A DNA stretch of 64,000 bases from Agarivorans albus (GTDB lineage Bacteria > Pseudomonadota > Gammaproteobacteria > Enterobacterales > Celerinatantimonadaceae), in NCBI RefSeq assembly GCF_019670105.1, contig NZ_AP023032.1, forward strand, positions 3,607,501 to 3,671,500, in the 5' to 3' direction. Of this stretch, positions 56,272-64,000 are shown piece by piece; positions within the stretch are counted from its first letter, which is position 1, and each line of letters starts with the position of its first letter. Made by a program: the position numbers and the translations under genes. The notes under the pieces are model-generated. The model saw nothing but the letters and a program-made list of their open reading frames with translations. It had not been told where the DNA came from and made no database searches.

Positions 56272-56343
56272 GCGCCCTCACTTCGTTATCTAAGACCTTC
56301 TTTCTGCAAACAAGCGGCCTACAGTTTGAACTTAACTGCTAAT

Positions 56344-56373
56344 AAAAAGACCCAGCCGAGGCTGGGTCTTTTT
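56344..56373. terminator. Terminator of the glycerol transporter operon
   Basis: A 13-bp stem AAAAAGACCCAGC / GCTGGGTCTTTTT with loop CGAG is 15 bases after the stop codon of glpV. The left arm is A-rich, giving a U-tract on the minus strand; it can also end the plus-strand gene. Confidence 0.9.
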
Positions 56374-56387
56374 ATTTACTGGTTTGC

Positions 56388-58112
56388 TTATTGGGCGATT
56401 AAATCTTTATAAGCGATGGTTTTACCTTGTGGCTTCTCGTTGGCTAACTTGGCTTTAGGTGAGCCAGGTTGGTTTAGCCAGTAAGAGGCGTCTTGCTTAG
56501 GGTTAAGCTTAGGACCACACTCGCCTTGCGCGCCACTGCGTTCTAAGCGTGTTAGCACTTTGTCTTGGGCGGCGGCTAGGCCATCCATTGCTTGTTGTGG
56601 GGTTTTCTCACCACTGGCCGCTTCTGCCACGTATTGCCACCAAAGCTGTGCCAGTTTTGGATAGTCTGGCACGTTGGTACCGGTTGGTGTCCATTGTACC
56701 CGTGCATCACTGCGGTAAAACTCCACCAAACCGCCTAGTTTAGGTGCGGCGTCGGTCATCGCTTGTGAGTTAATGTCTGACTCACGAATAGGCGTTAAGC
56801 CCACCAATGTTTTCTTAAGCGATACTGATTTAGACACTACAAACTGAGCATACAACCAAGCGGCTTGGCGTCTGTCTAACGGGGTAGAGTTTAAGAACGT
56901 CCACGAGCCGGTATCTTGATAACCCAGCTTCATGCCCTCTTCCCAGTATGGGCCGCGTGGCGAAGGTGCCATGCGCCATTTTGGCGTGCCATCTTCATTC
57001 ACTACCGGTAACCCAGGTTTGGTCATATCGGCGGTAAAGGCGGTGTACCAGAAGATTTGCTGGGCTACGCTACCTTGTGCGGGCACTGGACCAGCTTCGC
57101 CAAAGGTCATGCCTGGGGCTTCTGGTGGCGCGTATTTTTTAAGCCATTCTACGTATTTAGCGGTGGCATAAACTGCCGCAGGGCCATTGGTGGCACCACC
57201 ACGTTCTACGCTTGAGCCTACAGGGTTACAGCCTTCGACACGAATGCCCCATTCATCAACCGGAACACCATTAGGAATGCCTTTGTCGCCCGCACCCGCC
57301 ATAGATAACCACGCATCGGTAAAGCGCCAACCTAGCGATGGATCTTTTTTGCCGTAATCCATGTGGCCGTAAACGCGCTCGCCATCAATGGTTTTTACTT
57401 TTTCTGAGAAGAATTCGGCGATGTCTTCATAAGCCGACCAGTTAAGCGGTACTCCTAACTCGTAACCGTATTCGGCTTTAAATTTCTCTTTTAGATCGGC
57501 GCGTTCAAACCAGTCGGCGCGGAACCAATATAAGTTAGCAAACTGTTGGTCTGGCAGCTGGTAGATTTTTCCATCTGGCCCAGTGGTAAAACTTAAACCA
57601 ATAAAATCTTCTAAATCTAAGGTTGGCAGGGTTACGTCTTTACCCTCGCCTTTTATAAAGTCACTAATGGGAACTACTTTGCCGTAGCGAAAGTGAGTAC
57701 CAATTAAGTCTGAATCGTTTACGTAGGCATCATAAATATTACGACCCGACTGCATTTGCGTTTGCAGTTTTTCTACTACATCGCCTTCTTGGATCAAATC
57801 ATGATTAACCTTAATACCGGTTATCTCAAAAAATGCCTTGGCTAAGGTCTTACTTTCATATTCATGGGTGGTAATGGTTTCTGAGGCTACATTAATTTCC
57901 ATACCACGAAATGGTTTTGCCGCTTCTGTAAACCATGCCATCTCATCCATTTGCTGCTGCTGGCTCAAGGTAGAAGGCGTAAACTCTTCTCCCACCCATT
58001 GTTTAGCGGCATCACTGTATTGATCTGCTAAGGCTAAGCTACTACATCCGGCAATGACCATTGCTACACTAAGGCGAGCTAGCTTAAACACTGATTTTTT
58101 GTTGTAGGGCAT
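56388..58112 (-). CDS. glpV: Glycerol-type ABC transporter substrate-binding protein GlpV
   Basis: 574-aa periplasmic binding protein. The N-terminus MPYNKKSVFKLARLSVAMVIAGCSS (first residues) is a signal peptide; the AGC triplet could be a lipobox, though ALA-DQ is an alternative SPase I site. The binding-protein core has QLPDQQFANLYWFRADWFERADL and GMKLGYQDTGSWTFLNSTPLDR. Large size and the order SBP, small membrane protein, two permeases, two ATPases match the glpSTPQUV glycerol system described in Rhizobium. Other polyols or sugars remain possible. Confidence 0.82.
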   Translation of the reverse strand: MPYNKKSVFKLARLSVAMVIAGCSSLALADQYSDAAKQWVGEEFTPSTLSQQQQMDEMAWFTEAAKPFRGMEINVASETITTHEYESKTLAKAFFEITGIKVNHDLIQEGDVVEKLQTQMQSGRNIYDAYVNDSDLIGTHFRYGKVVPISDFIKGEGKDVTLPTLDLEDFIGLSFTTGPDGKIYQLPDQQFANLYWFRADWFERADLKEKFKAEYGYELGVPLNWSAYEDIAEFFSEKVKTIDGERVYGHMDYGKKDPSLGWRFTDAWLSMAGAGDKGIPNGVPVDEWGIRVEGCNPVGSSVERGGATNGPAAVYATAKYVEWLKKYAPPEAPGMTFGEAGPVPAQGSVAQQIFWYTAFTADMTKPGLPVVNEDGTPKWRMAPSPRGPYWEEGMKLGYQDTGSWTFLNSTPLDRRQAAWLYAQFVVSKSVSLKKTLVGLTPIRESDINSQAMTDAAPKLGGLVEFYRSDARVQWTPTGTNVPDYPKLAQLWWQYVAEAASGEKTPQQAMDGLAAAQDKVLTRLERSGAQGECGPKLNPKQDASYWLNQPGSPKAKLANEKPQGKTIAYKDLIAQ

Positions 58113-58209
58113 TTCTTCATTCCTTTTGTTTTTTTAAAGTGCATGTTGTTTTTTAAGGCACCTTTTGATGCCTTTGCACATCCATTTTTGCTCTCGAGTT
58201 TTGTGTTAC

Positions 58210-58482
58210 TTACCCCCATCTCATTACGATAAACAGCCACACCACAGCTACCGCAAAGGGCAGCCAAATGCTGAGTTCGGTCATCCCGATAAAACCAAGA
58301 TGAATAAACGCACTGCTTAACAAGCCAATAAACAATCGATCGCCACGGGTAGTAGCTATCGGTAAAAAACCTTTTCGCGCCACGCAGGGACTTTTTAGCT
58401 CCCAACAGGTCATCACAAACAAAATGCAGGCGATGCCGGTAAAAAATAATGCTGATGGAGTTGTCCATGCCATCCAGTTCAT
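58210..58482 (-). CDS. glpU: Small membrane protein GlpU-like (DUF2160)
   Basis: 90 aa with three hydrophobic segments (SALFFTGIACILFVMTCW, about 50-70, and LSIWLPFAVAVVWLFIVM). I place the start at 58482, where TAGGAG lies 7 bases upstream, rather than at the ORF's first Met at 58512, which overlaps glpQ. DUF2160 members occur only next to glycerol-type ABC transporters. Its role in the transporter is unknown. Confidence 0.75.
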   Translation of the reverse strand: MNWMAWTTPSALFFTGIACILFVMTCWELKSPCVARKGFLPIATTRGDRLFIGLLSSAFIHLGFIGMTELSIWLPFAVAVVWLFIVMRWG

Positions 58483-58492
58483 GTTGTTTCTC

Positions 58493-59293
58493 CTATACCC
58501 GTCCGAGGGCAAAGCCCTTGGCTACGTGATTTCTAACAAACCAAATTACTAATACTCCCGGCAAAATAGTGAGCACCCCTGCTGCTGCTAATACGCCCCA
58601 ATCAATGCCCGAGGCACTCACTGTTCTGGTCATTACTGCGGCAATCGGTTTAGCGTCTACCGAGGTTAAGGTTCTGGCCAACAGCAGCTCTACCCAACTA
58701 AACATGAAGCAGAAAAAGGCGGTTACCCCAATGCCCGAGCGAATAAGCGGAATAAAAATTTTGGCGAAGAAGCGTGGAAAGCTGTAACCGTCGATGTAGG
58801 CAGTTTCGTCTATCTCGCGTGGCACGCCCGACATAAAGCCTTCGAGGATCCACACCGCTAACGGCACGTTAAACAAACAATGCGCGAGAGCCACAGCAAT
58901 GTGGGTATCAAACAAACCGACCGATGAGTAAAGTTGGAAAAACGGCAGCAAAAATACCGCTGGCGGCGCCATTCGGTTAGTTAGCAACCAAAAGAACAGG
59001 TGTTTGTCGCCAATAAAACGAAAGCGCGAAAAGGCGTAAGCAGCCGGCAGCGCTACCGCCAAGGTAATCACCATATTGAGTGACACGTAGTAAATCGAGT
59101 TCACATAACCCATGTACCAGCTGGCGTCGCTAAAAATGGTGGCATAGTTGGCAAAGGTAAAATGCTCTGGCCAAAAACTAAGCCCGCCGAGTATTTCTTG
59201 ATTACTCTTAAACGACATAATCACCAGCCAATAAATCGGTAACAGCAGGAACAAGATATAGGCACTCATCCCTAGTGTTTTTTTCATATTCAT
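58493..59293 (-). CDS. glpQ: Glycerol-type ABC transporter permease GlpQ
   Basis: 266 aa inner-membrane permease of the MalG group with six hydrophobic segments. The EAA motif is EIDETAYIDGYSFPRFFAKIFIPL (near 165). AAGGAT precedes the ATG at 59293; a second ATG two codons later is possible. 21 bases after glpP. Confidence 0.85.
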   Translation of the reverse strand: MNMKKTLGMSAYILFLLLPIYWLVIMSFKSNQEILGGLSFWPEHFTFANYATIFSDASWYMGYVNSIYYVSLNMVITLAVALPAAYAFSRFRFIGDKHLFFWLLTNRMAPPAVFLLPFFQLYSSVGLFDTHIAVALAHCLFNVPLAVWILEGFMSGVPREIDETAYIDGYSFPRFFAKIFIPLIRSGIGVTAFFCFMFSWVELLLARTLTSVDAKPIAAVMTRTVSASGIDWGVLAAAGVLTILPGVLVIWFVRNHVAKGFALGRV

Positions 59294-59314
59294 AATTGCA
59301 TCCTTTCGCAGTAC

Positions 59315-60178
59315 TTACTTGCTGTCGTTATGAGTCATAGCGGTGTAAAACAGCCAGCTGACTAACAAAATGATTAAGAAATAAATGATCGAGAACGCCC
59401 CTGCTGGCCCAATATCAAATTGGCCTACCGCCATTTTGGTGAGGGTTTGGCTGAGGAAGGTGGTTGAGTTACCCGGCCCGCCGCCAGTAAGTACAAAGGG
59501 CTCGGTGTAAATCATAAAGCTGTCCATAAAGCGCAGCAGCACGCCAATTAGCAATACGTTTTTAAGCTTGGGAAGCTGGATAAAACGAAATACTGCCCAG
59601 TTAGAGGCGCGGTCTATTCGCGCAGCTTGATAGTAGGCATCGGGAATCGCCCGTAAGCCGGAGTAACACAGCAAGGCAACCAGCGATGTCCAATGCCATA
59701 CATCCATAAGCAATACGGTAAACCACGCATCCATGGGGTTGGCGGCATAGTTATAATCGATGCCTAGGCTATTAAGTGCCCAACCAAATAGGCCAATATC
59801 GGCGCGACCAAAAATTTGCCAAATAGTACCCACAACATTTAGTGGTACCAGCAGTGGTAAGGCTAACACCAACAAACACACTACCGAGCCGGGGCCACGG
59901 GAGGGCATCATTAAGGCCACCAAAATACCTAAGGGAATTTCGATTAATAACACCGAACCAGAGAAGATAAATTGGCGAATTAAGGAGTCGTGCAAACGGG
60001 TATCGTTAAGAATTTCGCGATACCATTCGGTGCCCACAAAGTAGCGGGTATTGGCATCAAAAATATCCTGTATTGAATAGTTCACCACGGTCATTAAGGG
60101 CACAATGGCGCTAAAGGCCACCAGCGCAAACACAGGCAGTACCAAGTACCACGCTTTATTGGTATAGGGTTTAATCAT
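59315..60178 (-). CDS. glpP: Glycerol-type ABC transporter permease GlpP
   Basis: 287 aa MalF-like permease. EAA-like loop PDAYYQAARIDRASNWAVFRFIQLPKLKN (core residues near 178-200) and about six hydrophobic segments. Start overlaps the glpT stop by 8 bases. Upstream of glpQ in the operon. Confidence 0.85.
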   Translation of the reverse strand: MIKPYTNKAWYLVLPVFALVAFSAIVPLMTVVNYSIQDIFDANTRYFVGTEWYREILNDTRLHDSLIRQFIFSGSVLLIEIPLGILVALMMPSRGPGSVVCLLVLALPLLVPLNVVGTIWQIFGRADIGLFGWALNSLGIDYNYAANPMDAWFTVLLMDVWHWTSLVALLCYSGLRAIPDAYYQAARIDRASNWAVFRFIQLPKLKNVLLIGVLLRFMDSFMIYTEPFVLTGGGPGNSTTFLSQTLTKMAVGQFDIGPAGAFSIIYFLIILLVSWLFYTAMTHNDSK

Positions 60179-61274
60179 GATGTGCTTCCTTGGCGATCAA
60201 GTATTCGTCGATATAGAGCATCAACCATTGCTCGGGAAAACTGATATAGGCGGTTTGATGAGGGACTTTTTGGTCTTCTTGCAAGCGAGCTTTAATCACC
60301 TGCTCACCCAGTTTTAAACTTAGGATTTTGTAGGTGCCTAGGTCTTCAACAAACAGCACCTCTGCTTGGTAGGCATCGCCATTGGGTTTATCCCATACAT
60401 GCACAAACTCGGGACGAATACCCACTTTTAAGTTGGTAGATTGGCTAGCATTAACCGCGTTTAGTTCGTGTTCATTTAAAGCGATACTTTGCTCACCAAA
60501 ACATACGCCCTGCTCACAGCGCTCAACTTCCATTAAGTTCATACCTGGGCTGCCAATAAAGTAGCCCACAAAAGTATGATTGGGCTGTTCGAACAGCTCT
60601 CGAGGGGTGCCAAACTGCACTACTTGGCCGTTGTACATCACCGCAATTTTGTCGGCAAAAGTAGAAGCCTCTAGCTGATCGTGGGTGACGTACACCATGG
60701 TGATATTAAACTGCTCATGAATTTGCTTGAGCTTGCGGCGTAGCTTCCATTTAAGGTGGGGGTCGATAACCGTGAGTGGTTCATCAAACAAAATGGCCGA
60801 TACGTCGTCTCGCACTAAGCCTCGGCCCATCGAGACTTTTTGTTTTTCGTCGGCGCTTAAGTTGGCAGCCTTTTTATTGAGTACGGCGGTGAGATCGAGG
60901 ATTTCGGCAATTTCGCCCACTTTAGACTGCACCTTGGCTTTACTGGCGCCCATGTTGCGCAGTGGAAAGGCCAAGTTATCGAACACCGTCATGGTGTCGT
61001 ACACCACCGGAAACTGGAATACTTGGGCAATGTTGCGCTCTTGCGGCGGAATGTCGTTTACTCTTACCCCATCAAACAAGACCTCTCCGTCTGAAGGTTC
61101 TAGCAAGCCAGAGATAATGTTTAATAGGGTAGATTTGCCGCAACCAGATGGACCCAGCAAGGCGTATGCACCGCCCTTTTGCCACACATGATTCATTTCG
61201 CGAATCGCATATTGCGGTTGTTCGACCTGCTTGTCGTAACAATGCGCTAAAGACTTAAGTTGGATCTCAGCCAT
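60171..61274 (-). CDS. glpT: Glycerol-type ABC transporter ATPase GlpT
   Basis: 367 aa MalK-like ATPase: Walker A GPSGCGKST, Walker B ILFDEPLTV, a C-terminal TOBE/OB domain (about 240-360). The signature motif is replaced by LSADEKQKVSMGRGL, an unusual ADEKQ in place of GGQ. Overlaps glpS and glpP by 8 bases on each side. Confidence 0.88.
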   Translation of the reverse strand: MAEIQLKSLAHCYDKQVEQPQYAIREMNHVWQKGGAYALLGPSGCGKSTLLNIISGLLEPSDGEVLFDGVRVNDIPPQERNIAQVFQFPVVYDTMTVFDNLAFPLRNMGASKAKVQSKVGEIAEILDLTAVLNKKAANLSADEKQKVSMGRGLVRDDVSAILFDEPLTVIDPHLKWKLRRKLKQIHEQFNITMVYVTHDQLEASTFADKIAVMYNGQVVQFGTPRELFEQPNHTFVGYFIGSPGMNLMEVERCEQGVCFGEQSIALNEHELNAVNASQSTNLKVGIRPEFVHVWDKPNGDAYQAEVLFVEDLGTYKILSLKLGEQVIKARLQEDQKVPHQTAYISFPEQWLMLYIDEYLIAKEAHHD

Positions 61275-62367
61275 GATAATGATCCTCTATACGGCGGCTT
61301 GATGCTTGAATAAGCTCACCGGCATGGTCGAATACATGCAACTTATGGGTTGGCACATAAATTTTTATTTTTTCGTCTACGTGGTAGGAATGAACGCCAG
61401 AGAGATGCAGCACTAATTGGAAGTGCTCGTTACGTACGTGCAAAAAGGTTTCAGAGCCGGAGATTTCTGCTAGCTCAACTTGAACCGAAATCTCTAAATC
61501 GTCATCATTTTTGGGCAGTAAACTTAAATGGCTAGGGCGAATACCAAACTGGTAGTTGCCCTCTCCCAAGGCTTTTAAGTCGGCATTTAGCGGGAAGTGC
61601 ACTTTGTCATCAAAGGTCACTTCGGTAGCGCTCATTTTGCCGGCAATAAGGTTAATGGGCGGCTCGTTAAACAAAGCTGCTGCCGTAACATTGCGAGGCG
61701 AATGGTAGGTATCGGCCGTTGGGCCACTTTGAATCACCCTGCCTTCATGCAAGATAGTGGTGGTGCCACCTAGTGCGAGTGCTTCGTTAGGCTCGGTGGT
61801 GGCATACACCGCAATGGTATTACGCTGCGCAAATAACTCGCGCATTTCTTGGCGCAGCTCTTCGCGTAACTTGTAATCTAAGTTCACCAAGGGCTCATCA
61901 AATAAAATGATGTCTGCATCTTTAATTAAGGCGCGCGCCATGGCGGTACGTTGCTGCTGTCCACCAGAGAGCTCCAAAGGCAAGCGAGACAAAAATGGCG
62001 TAATACGCAGCATTTCGGCCGTTTCAATTACCCGCTTCTTAATGGTGGTTTCCGACTCATTGGCTAAGCGCAAAGGCGAGGCAATGTTGTCGTAAACGCT
62101 CATGTTGGGGTAGTTAATAAACTGCTGATAGACCATCGATACATTGCGCTCTTGCACCGACACGCCGGTAACATCTAGGCCATTCATTAACACTCGGCCG
62201 GTATTAGGTTTGTCTAATCCGGCCATTAGCCGCATTAAACTGGTTTTGCCTGATAAGGTGCGGCCCAGTAATACGTTAAACGAGCCGGGCTCAAAATTGA
62301 GATTGGCTTGGTTAATGTAATACTGGCCATCGACCATCCTTGTTACGTTTTCCAATGTCAGTGACAT
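61267..62367 (-). CDS. glpS: Glycerol-type ABC transporter ATPase GlpS
   Basis: 366 aa MalK-like ATPase, first gene of the operon. Walker A is GRTLSGKTS, differing from the usual GxxGxGKS/T because Leu replaces Gly; the signature LSGGQQQRTAMARAL is intact and Walker B is ILFDEPLVN. A TOBE domain follows. Such paired, different ATPases (one with a degenerate signature, one with an altered P-loop) suggest the two are not equivalent. Confidence 0.88.
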   Translation of the reverse strand: MSLTLENVTRMVDGQYYINQANLNFEPGSFNVLLGRTLSGKTSLMRLMAGLDKPNTGRVLMNGLDVTGVSVQERNVSMVYQQFINYPNMSVYDNIASPLRLANESETTIKKRVIETAEMLRITPFLSRLPLELSGGQQQRTAMARALIKDADIILFDEPLVNLDYKLREELRQEMRELFAQRNTIAVYATTEPNEALALGGTTTILHEGRVIQSGPTADTYHSPRNVTAAALFNEPPINLIAGKMSATEVTFDDKVHFPLNADLKALGEGNYQFGIRPSHLSLLPKNDDDLEISVQVELAEISGSETFLHVRNEHFQLVLHLSGVHSYHVDEKIKIYVPTHKLHVFDHAGELIQASSRRIEDHYHG

Positions 62368-62661
62368 GGGCGGGGGCTCTCCTTATTGTTCTGTGCTGAA
62401 CAATGTTCGCACTCTGTTCAAATTCGCAAATCTACGAAGCTTATTGCCAGAGTTATGCCAAGCTCACCAACAAAATCTAACTCATTGTTTTAATTGAACC
62501 TAATAAACACAACAGCATTTACTTTAATAAAAAAATGTTCATTTAGTGTGATCAATGTGAACATTTTGTTAATCGATTTTGACCAATTAATGTTCGTATG
62601 CGAAAGTGCCTGCCTAACACTGTTCACTACTAAACAATGTGATGCTGATTTAAGGATTGAG
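62368..62661. promoter_or_regulatory. Divergent control region of glpS and the AcoR-like activator
   Basis: On the minus strand TGGCAT-AACTC-TGGCA (62460-62445) has the sigma-54 GG-N10-GC spacing and about 13 of 16 consensus-relevant matches, so it may be the glpS promoter. TGTTCA/TGTTCG or their complements occur seven times (62397, 62404, 62415, 62536, 62558, 62591, 62621). Two pair as an inverted repeat ATGTTCA-N16-TGAACAT at 62535-62564, 75-120 bp upstream of the promoter, where enhancers for sigma-54 activators usually sit. Confidence 0.65.
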
Positions 62662-64000
62662 ATGAGCGAGAAATCACAGTGGTATATAGAGCATGAAGCC
62701 CTAATTAAGAGTTCTTGGCAGCGCTGTCGAGAATCTGGCTTAACCCATCATAGTGAGCCAAACGTAGAGCATAAATCTGCGGGGGATTTGTCGTGCCTAT
62801 TGGAACAGCATCATCAATTACTCGAGACAACCCACCATCAAGTACTGCCGTATTACGAGAACTTGCTAAGCAACAGCAATAGCCAAGTAATGCTGGCAGA
62901 CCATCAAGGCTATGTATTAAAAAGTTGGGGGGAGCAACGCTTTAAACAGCAGCATCAAGAAATCTTCTCACCAGGCACTGGCTGGCAAGAACCAGTGCTA
63001 GGCACCAACGCCATTGGCACCGCCTTAAAAACCGGTAGCGTGGTGCAAATTCATCATGACGAGCACTTTTTAGTGGCCAACCGCTTTATGACCGGTTCTG
63101 CAGCACCCATTTATGGGGTTGATAGAGAGATGGTGGGAGTGATTGATATCTCTAGCGATACTTACCTGCCGGAATCTCATACCTTAGGCATGGTTAAGAT
63201 CATGTCGCAAGCGGTTGAAAATCAGCTAATTATTTCGCACTTCAATAGCGAGCACTTTTTGCTGCGTTTTAATACCAGCCCGGAAAACATCGATAGCCAA
63301 TGGTCAGCACTGATTGTATTTGATGAAACCGGCTTAGTGATTTCGGCCAATCGCCGTGCAGAACTAGTGCTAGCCACCGACTTGAAGTTAGTGAATATAA
63401 ACGAGCTATTTGAAGTAAGCGTTAACCAATTGATTAACCAGCCTGAGAGCTTTCAAGTTCCGCTGATTACACGTCAGCAGTTTAGGGTGCATGGGGTTTT
63501 ACATAAACCTAAGCAAGCAAAACCACGAGTATTAGATTTTAGAACCTTGCTTAAGCCCGAGCAGAACAAAGCGCAACACTTTTCAGAAAAACAAGCATTC
63601 TTGCTTGACGACCTTAATTTAGGCGACCCGGTAATGGCTAAGGCCGTGGCACAAAGCAAACGCATTGTAGATAAAGAGATCCCCATTTTGATCCGCGGAG
63701 AAACAGGGGTAGGAAAAGAGGTGTTTGTAAAAGCGCTGCACCACTCAAGCCAACGCAGCAAACAAAATATGGTAACGGTAAACTGCGCGGCGATTCCCCA
63801 AGAGTTGGTGGAATCGGAACTGTTTGGTTATGAAAAAGGCGCGTTTACTGGCTCTAGCAGCAAAGGCTATATAGGGCTGATCCGCAAGGCAGATAAAGGC
63901 ACCCTCTTTTTAGATGAAATTGGCGACATGCCATTGAATGTACAAGCGCGCTTACTAAGAGTATTGCAGGAGCGCAGAGTAAACCCCTTGGGCAGTACCG
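62662..64000 (+). CDS. Sigma-54-dependent activator, AcoR/DhaR type (partial, runs off the right edge)
   Basis: The ATG at 62662 (AAGGAT about 6 bases upstream) opens a frame that continues past the window end (446 codons seen). An N-terminal region includes a GAF domain (about 80-200, with GTNAIGTALKTG and MTGSAAPIYG). A PAS-like part follows, then the AAA+ domain with Walker A GETGVGKE, ESELFGYEKGAFTGS (the GAFTGS loop that contacts sigma-54) and Walker B GTLFLDEIGD. The C-terminal DNA-binding helix-turn-helix is outside the window. Divergent from the glycerol-type transporter, it probably activates that operon in response to glycerol, acetoin or a related molecule. Confidence 0.9.
   Translation, partial: MSEKSQWYIEHEALIKSSWQRCRESGLTHHSEPNVEHKSAGDLSCLLEQHHQLLETTHHQVLPYYENLLSNSNSQVMLADHQGYVLKSWGEQRFKQQHQEIFSPGTGWQEPVLGTNAIGTALKTGSVVQIHHDEHFLVANRFMTGSAAPIYGVDREMVGVIDISSDTYLPESHTLGMVKIMSQAVENQLIISHFNSEHFLLRFNTSPENIDSQWSALIVFDETGLVISANRRAELVLATDLKLVNINELFEVSVNQLINQPESFQVPLITRQQFRVHGVLHKPKQAKPRVLDFRTLLKPEQNKAQHFSEKQAFLLDDLNLGDPVMAKAVAQSKRIVDKEIPILIRGETGVGKEVFVKALHHSSQRSKQNMVTVNCAAIPQELVESELFGYEKGAFTGSSSKGYIGLIRKADKGTLFLDEIGDMPLNVQARLLRVLQERRVNPLGST

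Noticed and set aside
56330-56336. Second R''-like ACTTAAC after the gene at 55615
   Set aside because: No paired arms and no R' partner; the glpV terminator follows at once, so not an attC.
58079-58468. 129-aa minus-strand frame between glpU and glpV
   Set aside because: Overlaps glpU in another frame and shows no family features; glpU has a proper RBS and DUF2160 look.

Overview
The window looks like the chromosome of a marine gammaproteobacterium of the Alteromonadales, probably close to Agarivorans. I infer this from the 16S rRNA 5' end at the left edge, from gene orders shared with Shewanella, Vibrio and E. coli (rluD-pgeF-clpB-rrn-pssA, rpsT//murJ-ribF-ileS-lspA-fkpB-ispH, rpsP-rimM-trmD-rplS, rppH-mutH), and from marine-type accessory genes. 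Genus assignment is inference; no database was searched.

Layout. 1-650: 5' end and tandem promoters of an rRNA operon transcribed leftward. 650-7400: pssA, a small unknown gene, clpB, pgeF, rluD, bamD. 7400-15150: PII gene, then a type IV pilus minor-pilin and tip-adhesin cluster (pilV-pilW-pilX-pilY1-pilE plus a small secreted protein, with a fimT-like gene on the other strand). 15280-23070: ispH-fkpB-lspA-ileS-ribF-murJ and divergent rpsT. 23136-31000: HlyU-like ArsR regulator, a very large secreted GH57-type glycosidase with PKD and starch-binding modules, nhaR and nhaA. 30800-40060: thyA-lgt, ptsP-rppH, mutH, a CBM48-like small protein, the rplS-trmD-rimM-rpsP operon and yjjG.

40023-51585 is a nitrogen-scavenging block. 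A formamidase (fmdA) and its FmdB zinc-ribbon partner follow a five-gene Urt-type ABC transporter. Divergent to them is a two-component pair whose sensor is an NCS1 permease fused to a Cys-rich segment, a histidine kinase and a receiver. No urease is present, so the transporter may carry short-chain amides rather than urea. The arfA ribosome-rescue gene, with its built-in terminator, lies just beyond.

51586-56340 is the most accessory-looking stretch: a MITE-like element with CTAG flanks, two tandem QueC/PP-loop-like proteins of unknown role, and two AT-rich orphan genes joined by a near-canonical integron attC site with one changed base at the crossover position. 56388-64000 holds a glycerol-type ABC transporter (glpSTPQUV arrangement) divergent from a sigma-54 activator of the AcoR/DhaR type that runs off the right edge; the region between has a candidate sigma-54 promoter and repeated TGTTCR half-sites.

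Most promising items for follow-up: a cluster of DnaA boxes between rppH and mutH (a candidate DARS2-like locus), the NCS1-kinase fusion with its amide operon, the QueC-like tandem pair, and the attC-linked cassette.
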